DNA from: Anaerolineaceae bacterium
GTDB lineage: Bacteria; Chloroflexota; Anaerolineae; JAAYZQ01
Direction of reading: 5' to 3'
Length of the DNA: 5,801 bases
Assembly: GCA_012514775.1 (NCBI GenBank)
Contig: JAAYZQ010000117.1
Span: 1-5,801 of the forward strand
The notes under the pieces were generated by a model. The model did not search any database. It saw nothing but the letters and a program-made list of their open reading frames with translations, and had not been told where the DNA came from. Position numbers and translations under genes: made by a program. Below are positions 1-3,912 of the stretch, piece after piece; position 1 is the stretch's first letter; every line of letters begins with the position of its first letter.

Positions 1-1796
1 ACTGCCTCGACGTCCTGTACGCGGCCGCCCCCCTGGGCAAGTCGTTCTCCTTCCGCGAGCTGGCGGCGGTCACGGCCAGCGGCGAGGACGCGCTGCTGGA
101 CGCCGTGGACGAGGCCCTCGGCGCCCAGATCCTGCGCGACGCCGGCGACGAGAGCTTTGCCTTCACCCACGACAAGCTCCGCGAGGTGCTGTACAACGAG
201 CTGAACCCGGTGCGCCGGCGGCGCACGCACCAGCGCATCGGCGAGGCGCTGGAAAGGCTGTACGCCGGCGAGCCCCGGACCCACGTCGAAGACCTGGCCT
301 ACCATTTCACCGAGAGCGGCGACCATGCCCGGGCCCTGCGCTATCTGCGCCTGGCCGGTGAGGAGGCCGAGCGGCTCTATGCCACCGACGAGGCCCTGCG
401 GCACTACGAGCAGGCCCGCGAGCTGGCCCAGGGGCTCGGCCTGCGCGACGAGGAAGCGGCCATCCACCAGGCCCTGGCCCGGGCCTACGAGCTACGGGGG
501 CCCATCGAGGAGGCCGTCAAGCACTACGAGGCGGCCCTCGACCTGACCGCCGCTCCCCAGGAACGGACGCGACTCAAGGCCAGGATCGGCGTGGTCTATA
601 CCGACGTCGGAGACGAACGGGCCCTTGGTTATCTTCGCGCCGCGCTGGACGAGGTGGACCCGGAGGCCATGCCCGGCGTCAAGGCCGACATCCTGGCGGC
701 CATGGGCCGCTTCGAGCACTATCGCGGCCAGCACCGGCGGGCCCTGGCGTTTATCGAGGAGGCTCGCAGCCTGGCCGAGCCGCTGGACGACGGGCTGACC
801 CTGACCGAGATCTATACCTACCTGGCCGGTGCCTATCAACACCTGGCCCGCTACGACGAGAGCATGGACTGGGCGCGGGCCAGCATTCGCCTGGGCGAGC
901 GCAAGAACCTGGCGCGGGCCACGAGCATCGGTTACGAGTTCCTGGCCGAGGACAGCTTTGTGCTGGGCCGCTGGCGCGAGACCCTGGAGTATGCCGGCAT
1001 CGAGCGCGAGATCGGGCAGAAAACCGGCGCCCAGGTGCGCGTGGCCTGGGCTGAGCTGAGCCGCGCCAACGCCCTCTACGGCCTGGGCGAGCTGGAGCAG
1101 GCGGCCGCGGCGGCAGAGTCCTGCCTGGCCCTGGCCGAGGCCACGGGCGAGCTGCGCCTCTCGGTTCTCGCCGGCTGGCCGCTGGCCACCGTCGAAGCGG
1201 ACCTTGGCCGGGACGAACAGGCCGGGGCCACGGCGCGCCTGGCCGTGGCGCGGGGCGACGAGCTGGGACAGATCTACATGTTGTGCATGTCGCGCCACGC
1301 CCTGGCCTATTGGCACGCCCAGCGGCAGGAATGGGAGCCGGCAGCGGCCCTGTACGAGGAGTGCCAGCGCCTCATTGCCCAAACGGATAACCTCGGGGCC
1401 TGGGTGCAGATTGGCTCTTACGCTGTCGAGACCTTTTGCGCCGCGGGGCGCCTGGAAGCGGCCCGCTCGACCCTCGCCGGCTATCAGCCGCTGGTGGAAC
1501 GGGCCGGGTCGGCCCACTTTGTGGCCCTCGCCACGCGGGCCCGGGCCAGGATCCTGGAGGCGGAGGGCGCCGAGCGCGAGGCAGTCCGGGCCCTGGACGC
1601 CGCCGTCGACGGCCTGGCCGCGCTCGACAGCCGCCTGGAGCTGGGCCGCGCCCTCTACGACCGGGCCCGGCTGCTGCAGGCGACGGGAGATGATGGGCGG
1701 GCCGGACAGGACCTGGAGCGTGCCGTGGCCCTCTTTCAGCGCTGCGGCGCCATCCGCGACCTGGAGCGGGCTGCGAACCTCCTTGGGCGGCGTTGA
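1..1796 (+). CDS. ATPase-TPR signalling protein, C-terminal part (5' end outside window)
   Basis: The frame is open from the first complete codon (position 3) to TGA at 1794-1796, giving 597 residues. The GTG at 105 is an internal codon, because conserved family sequence continues upstream of it. Visible residues 1-65 match the helical/winged segment that follows the P-loop domain in large predicted ATPases (COG3899 type): a GKSFSFRELAAVT stretch, then FTHDKLREVLY at about 54-64. From about residue 94 to the end the protein is a chain of roughly ten degenerate TPR-like helix pairs, rich in Ala, Leu, Glu and Arg, with A-Y/G-D-E-A patterns (for example HYEQARELA and HYEAALDL). In this family the N-terminus usually carries a nucleotide cyclase, protein kinase or DNA-binding domain, and the TPRs bind partners. 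None of that N-terminal part is visible, so the output is unknown. There is no membrane segment in the visible part. The two partner-switching genes immediately downstream make a signalling role plausible, but that link is inferred. Confidence 0.85.
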   Translation, partial: CLDVLYAAAPLGKSFSFRELAAVTASGEDALLDAVDEALGAQILRDAGDESFAFTHDKLREVLYNELNPVRRRRTHQRIGEALERLYAGEPRTHVEDLAYHFTESGDHARALRYLRLAGEEAERLYATDEALRHYEQARELAQGLGLRDEEAAIHQALARAYELRGPIEEAVKHYEAALDLTAAPQERTRLKARIGVVYTDVGDERALGYLRAALDEVDPEAMPGVKADILAAMGRFEHYRGQHRRALAFIEEARSLAEPLDDGLTLTEIYTYLAGAYQHLARYDESMDWARASIRLGERKNLARATSIGYEFLAEDSFVLGRWRETLEYAGIEREIGQKTGAQVRVAWAELSRANALYGLGELEQAAAAAESCLALAEATGELRLSVLAGWPLATVEADLGRDEQAGATARLAVARGDELGQIYMLCMSRHALAYWHAQRQEWEPAAALYEECQRLIAQTDNLGAWVQIGSYAVETFCAAGRLEAARSTLAGYQPLVERAGSAHFVALATRARARILEAEGAEREAVRALDAAVDGLAALDSRLELGRALYDRARLLQATGDDGRAGQDLERAVALFQRCGAIRDLERAANLLGRR

Positions 1797-1821
1797 CAGC
1801 CCCGCCCTTTGGTGGTATGCT
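1793..1821 (+). promoter_or_regulatory. Sigma-70-type promoter for the RsbW/RsbV pair
   Basis: A perfect -35 hexamer TTGACA (1793-1798) is followed by a 17-bp spacer and TATGCT (1816-1821, four of six consensus bases). A TGG just before the -10 box makes it an extended -10. The -35 box overlaps the TGA stop (1794-1796) of the ATPase gene. Transcription should start near 1827-1829, about 21 nt before the ATG at 1850. The match is strong by eye but untested. Confidence 0.7.
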
Positions 1822-1837
1822 TTCGGACATTCGGGCT

Positions 1838-1843
1838 GAAGGG
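1838..1843 (+). promoter_or_regulatory. Ribosome binding site deciding the RsbW-like start
   Basis: GAAGGG lies 6 nt before the ATG at 1850 but directly abuts the in-frame ATG at 1844. The spacing therefore favours 1850. The still earlier TTG (1793) and ATG (1817) lie inside the promoter, upstream of the expected transcription start. Confidence 0.6.
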
Positions 1844-1849
1844 ATGGCC

Positions 1850-2254
1850 ATGGCAGAGCTGAGCCTTTGGGCAGACTATTCACACCTCTCGAGCATTCGC
1901 CGCTTCGTGGGTGGGGTCGGGGAGGACCTGGGGATTCCCGAGCGCGAGCTCTACGAGCTGGAACTGGCCGTGGACGAAGCCTGCACCAACGTCATCGAGC
2001 ACGGCTACAAGGGCAAAGGCGGCAAGATCGAGATCGAGATCCAACCTCTCAACGGGGGCGTGCTGGTTGTCATCCGCGATTGGGGCATCCCCTTCGATCC
2101 CGACTCGATCCCCGAGCCCGACATATTGGCTCCCCTGGAAGAGCGCCCTCTGGGGGGTGTCGGTTTGTTTCTCATGCGCAAGGTCATGAGCCAGGTACAC
2201 TTTGACTTTGACCCACAGGAAGGCAACACTCTGACCATGATCAAGAAGTGGTAA
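1850..2254 (+). CDS. RsbW/SpoIIAB-like anti-sigma factor, serine kinase (HATPase)
   Basis: This 134-residue protein has the full GHKL ATP-binding fold of anti-sigma kinases. The N-box is LAVDEACTNVIEHGY (E43, N47, H51). The G1 box is RDWGIPFDP (D77, G79), and the G2 box is PLGGVGLFLMRKVM (G102, G103, G105). Length and motif order fit single-domain RsbW/SpoIIAB proteins. Known members bind a sigma factor or another effector, and phosphorylate a serine on a STAS antagonist to keep it inactive. The STAS gene directly downstream is the obvious partner. The start at 1850 is chosen from the spacing of GAAGGG and from the promoter, which excludes longer forms. The protein is soluble and cytoplasmic. 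The family is secure. The real target (sigma factor or other) is not in the window, so no specific gene name is given. Confidence 0.9.
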   Translation: MAELSLWADYSHLSSIRRFVGGVGEDLGIPERELYELELAVDEACTNVIEHGYKGKGGKIEIEIQPLNGGVLVVIRDWGIPFDPDSIPEPDILAPLEERPLGGVGLFLMRKVMSQVHFDFDPQEGNTLTMIKKW

Positions 2255-2260
2255 AGGAGG
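2253..2260 (+). promoter_or_regulatory. Shine-Dalgarno of the STAS gene overlapping the upstream stop
   Basis: AAAGGAGG starts within the TAA stop (2252-2254) of the kinase gene and ends 5 nt before the GTG at 2266. This is the best ribosome binding site in the window. It fixes the start at GTG 2266 rather than GTG 2248, and it suggests translational coupling that would keep the kinase and antagonist in balance. Confidence 0.8.
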
Positions 2261-2265
2261 GACCA

Positions 2266-2682
2266 GTGGCCATCCAACTGACCGTTTCACAAATTGCCGG
2301 CCGTGTTCCGGTCACCGTCTTGAGGCCAAGCGGCGACCTGGATGCATCCAATTACCAGGATCTCATCGCCGAGGCCCAAAGGATCCATGCAACAGGCGCG
2401 AGGGACATCCTCCTTGACCTGAGCGACGTCCCCTACATGAGCAGCTCGGGACTGGTCGCTCTGCAGAGCATCGCCGCGCTGCTGCGGGGGGAGGCTTCGG
2501 CCAGCCCCGACGAGGGATGGGAGGCCTTCCATGCCATCCGCCGCGACCGGGACGCCGGGCCGCAGGCACACTTCAAGCTCGTCAACCCCCAGCCGCGGGT
2601 CGACGACATCCTCGAGACCGTTGGGTTCAAGAGATTCCTGGAAGTGGCGCCGGACCTGGAGTCGGCCGTCGCCTCGTTCTAG
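2266..2682 (+). CDS. RsbV/SpoIIAA-like STAS anti-sigma factor antagonist
   Basis: This 138-residue single STAS-domain protein has an N-terminal beta strand, VTVLRPSGDLDASNY (about 16-30), then DILLDLSDVPYMSSSGLVAL (about 47-66), and a C-terminal KLVNPQPRVDDILETVGF (about 104-121). The family switch site DSSG appears here as SSSG. By alignment with SpoIIAA, S60 is the likely phosphoserine, and S59 stands in place of the usual Asp. When dephosphorylated, such proteins bind the RsbW-like kinase and release its target. Between helix 2 and the next strand there is a loop of roughly 20 extra residues (about 74-101, rich in Arg, Asp, Ala and Pro) compared with SpoIIAA/RsbV. The gene lies 11 bp after the kinase stop and is probably co-transcribed with it. 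The longer GTG start at 2248 would overlap the kinase gene and place the good Shine-Dalgarno inside the coding region, so it is rejected. Confidence 0.9.
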   Translation: MAIQLTVSQIAGRVPVTVLRPSGDLDASNYQDLIAEAQRIHATGARDILLDLSDVPYMSSSGLVALQSIAALLRGEASASPDEGWEAFHAIRRDRDAGPQAHFKLVNPQPRVDDILETVGFKRFLEVAPDLESAVASF

Positions 2683-2707
2683 CCCGGAGGAAGGAACGGC
2701 CGATCCT

Positions 2708-3709
2708 TTAGCGTTTCCGCGTCTCCAGCAAGCGGCCGCCGGCCTGCAGGATCTGCTCCAAGACCAGGTCAAAGCCGGCTGCCTCCAGAAGGCCGGATAC
2801 CTGCTCCCTGGCGGGCAAGGCAAAGTCGGGATCCCGCAGGGCATTGTGAAAGGCATAGCGCAGGTGATCGATCGGGGGGTCTTGTCCTTCCGGCGGTAGC
2901 TCGTCGATGAGGACAAAACGGCCCCCCTGGTTTAGCGCACGGCGCACCCTCTCAAAGAGCGCCTGCTCGTAAACCCCCACCTTGCACTCGATGACCAGGT
3001 CAAAGCCGCCCGGCAGCTCGTCGTGGAGGATGTCGAGGGGCTGGTAGGCGATCCGGTCGCGGAGGAGCGGGGTGCGCTCGGCGATTTCGCGGCCGGCGGC
3101 GCAGACGTTCTCGATGTCGACGACGATGGCCGATAGCGTGGGGCAGCGGCGCAAGAGCGCCAGCGACACGACGCCGGAGCCGCCTCCCAGGTCCATGACC
3201 CGGTCCACGCCCCGTAAATCGAGCAGGTCCGCCACCTCTTCGGCCAGGGGCTCGCGCAGCTCGTGCCACATGCGCACGAACCGGCGCGCCCGGCCTGGAT
3301 CGGCTGCCATCTGCTCCACGTAGTTGGGCGGCCGGCGCCCCAGGAGGTCCCACACCGAGCCGGGGGTTGCCAGGTGCAGTGCCAGGTCCTGGCCGGCCGG
3401 ATAGCGCTCGCGCGCCTCCAGGGCCAGGGTCTCCCACGCATCCCGGCTATAGGTCTCGACGATCTCGCGGCGCGCCCTGTCAGACAGGGCATAGCCCCCA
3501 GGCCGGCGCTCCAGCAGGTCCAGGCTGGCCAGAACCTCCAGCCAGATGTGGCAGCGCCGGAGAGGGATGCTCCACTCCCGGGCCAGGTCCTCCACGGAAA
3601 GGGGTCCCTCTGATAGCCTCCAGAACAGCCCCAGCTCCAGCGCCGCGCCCAGGGCGGCGGAAGGCAGGTAGGCCCGAAGCAGGGTGAGCACGTCTTGCGC
3701 CTCTTTCAT
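2708..3709 (-). CDS. SAM-dependent methyltransferase, O-methyltransferase-like
   Basis: The protein has 333 residues from the ATG at 3709. Residues 1 to about 80 are an all-helical/winged-helix dimerisation domain (ALGAALELGLFWRL, then LDLLERRPGGYALSDRAR) typical of small-molecule O-methyltransferases such as the acetylserotonin and hydroxyneurosporene enzymes. The Rossmann domain follows, with motif I VMDLGGGSG (about 171-179), acidic D198 in IVVDIENV for SAM ribose binding, PLDILHDELPGGFDLV (about 224-239) and the post-motif RALNQGGRFVLIDE (about 257-270). The HDW-type catalytic histidine segment expected after FDLV is replaced by ECKVGVYEQ, so the chemistry may differ. The substrate cannot be told. 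The gene is convergent with the STAS gene (25 bp between stops) and divergent from the GH13 gene, so it is probably transcribed alone. An ATG at 3718 is the alternative start. A longer frame reaching 3886 has low-quality, Cys/Trp-rich sequence and crosses the promoter region. Confidence 0.85.
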   Translation of the reverse strand: MKEAQDVLTLLRAYLPSAALGAALELGLFWRLSEGPLSVEDLAREWSIPLRRCHIWLEVLASLDLLERRPGGYALSDRARREIVETYSRDAWETLALEARERYPAGQDLALHLATPGSVWDLLGRRPPNYVEQMAADPGRARRFVRMWHELREPLAEEVADLLDLRGVDRVMDLGGGSGVVSLALLRRCPTLSAIVVDIENVCAAGREIAERTPLLRDRIAYQPLDILHDELPGGFDLVIECKVGVYEQALFERVRRALNQGGRFVLIDELPPEGQDPPIDHLRYAFHNALRDPDFALPAREQVSGLLEAAGFDLVLEQILQAGGRLLETRKR

Positions 3710-3716
3710 GCCGGCC

Positions 3717-3746
3717 ATTGTACACCAGCTCGTGGCGCAGCGCCAA
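3717..3746 (-). promoter_or_regulatory. Candidate leaderless promoter of the methyltransferase
   Basis: Read on the minus strand, TTGGCG (3746-3741) is followed after 18 bp by TACAAT (3722-3717, five of six consensus bases). The expected start point falls at 3710-3709, on the A of the favoured ATG, so the mRNA would have no leader. This agrees with the absence of a Shine-Dalgarno before either candidate ATG. The -35 match is modest, so confidence is limited. Confidence 0.4.
3733..3745. repeat. 13-bp perfect dyad (possible operator)
   Basis: TGGCGC-A-GCGCCA is a perfect inverted repeat with a one-base centre. It lies 24 bp upstream of the methyltransferase ATG at 3709 and overlaps the proposed -35 box and the spacer of its promoter. 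That position would suit a repressor site. It could also be chance in G+C-rich DNA, and no cognate regulator is in the window. Confidence 0.35.
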
Positions 3747-3799
3747 TTCTTGCGGGTGAATGTCTGTTGTGGAAAAACATCGCTGACAACTCCCCAATT

Positions 3800-3828
3800 T
3801 TGACAAATTTCTTGATATATGTTATCTT
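3800..3828 (+). promoter_or_regulatory. Sigma-70-type promoter for the GH13 gene
   Basis: A perfect TTGACA (3800-3805), a 17-bp A+T-rich spacer and TATCTT (3823-3828, four of six) preceded by TGT form an extended -10 promoter. It lies in the most A+T-rich stretch of the window. The start point should be near 3835, leaving a leader of about 78 nt. Short inverted arms AATTT/AAATT (3796-3800 and 3805-3809) flank the -35 box; a regulator site there is possible but unproven. Confidence 0.65.
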
Positions 3829-3835
3829 TTTTCCT

Positions 3836-3877
3836 TCGCGGGCAATCTCGCTCCGCCGCTGCCGCACTGGCCCGCGA
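3836..3877 (+). other. Possible 5' leader hairpin of the GH13 mRNA
   Basis: TCGCGGGC (3836-3843) is perfectly complementary to GCCCGCGA (3870-3877), with a 26-nt loop between them. The 8-bp G+C-rich stem begins almost exactly at the predicted transcription start, so it could cap the 5' end of the mRNA. No T-run follows it and it resembles no riboswitch I recognise. The long loop weakens the case. Confidence 0.35.
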
Positions 3878-3898
3878 GCCTTCCATCCTTGCCGCACC

Positions 3899-3907
3899 AG
3901 AAGGGGG
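3899..3907 (+). promoter_or_regulatory. Ribosome binding site of the GH13 gene
   Basis: The purine run AGAAGGGGG ends 5 nt before the ATG at 3913. It supports that start. No plausible in-frame start with better signals lies upstream. Confidence 0.55.
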
Positions 3908-3912
3908 TCCGG

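Noticed and set aside
492..1883. Long open frame on the minus strand opposite the ATPase-TPR gene
   Set aside because: The plus-strand frame encodes clear family motifs. The antisense protein is Gly, Pro, Gln and Arg rich with no recognisable domain, which is a codon-bias shadow in G+C-rich DNA.
2026..2041. Tandem GATCGA repeat inside the kinase gene
   Set aside because: It encodes an ordinary alternating Ile-Glu beta strand (IEIEI) and is explained by coding sequence.
2687..2695. Shine-Dalgarno-like GGAGGAAGG after the STAS stop codon
   Set aside because: No start codon lies at a usable distance and no plus-strand gene follows; the region downstream is the 3' end of the minus-strand methyltransferase.
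2691..2708. Possible bidirectional terminator between the convergent genes (AAGGA/TCCTT arms)
   Set aside because: The stem is only 5 bp with an 8-nt loop, and no T-run follows on either strand. No convincing terminator is visible in the 25-bp gap.
3784..3806. Repeated TGACAA at 3784-3789 and 3801-3806 as a possible regulator site
   Set aside because: The second copy is explained by the -35 box. A single extra hexamer in A+T-rich sequence is not evidence of an operator.
3710..3886. N-terminal extension of the methyltransferase to 3886
   Set aside because: The extra residues do not resemble the family, and the extension runs through the A+T-rich promoter region and the dyad. The conserved start fits the ATG at 3709 or 3718.
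3860..3897. Direct repeat TGCCGCAC at 3860-3867 and 3890-3897
   Set aside because: Only two short G+C-rich copies are present, with no further unit or dyad. Chance is a sufficient explanation.
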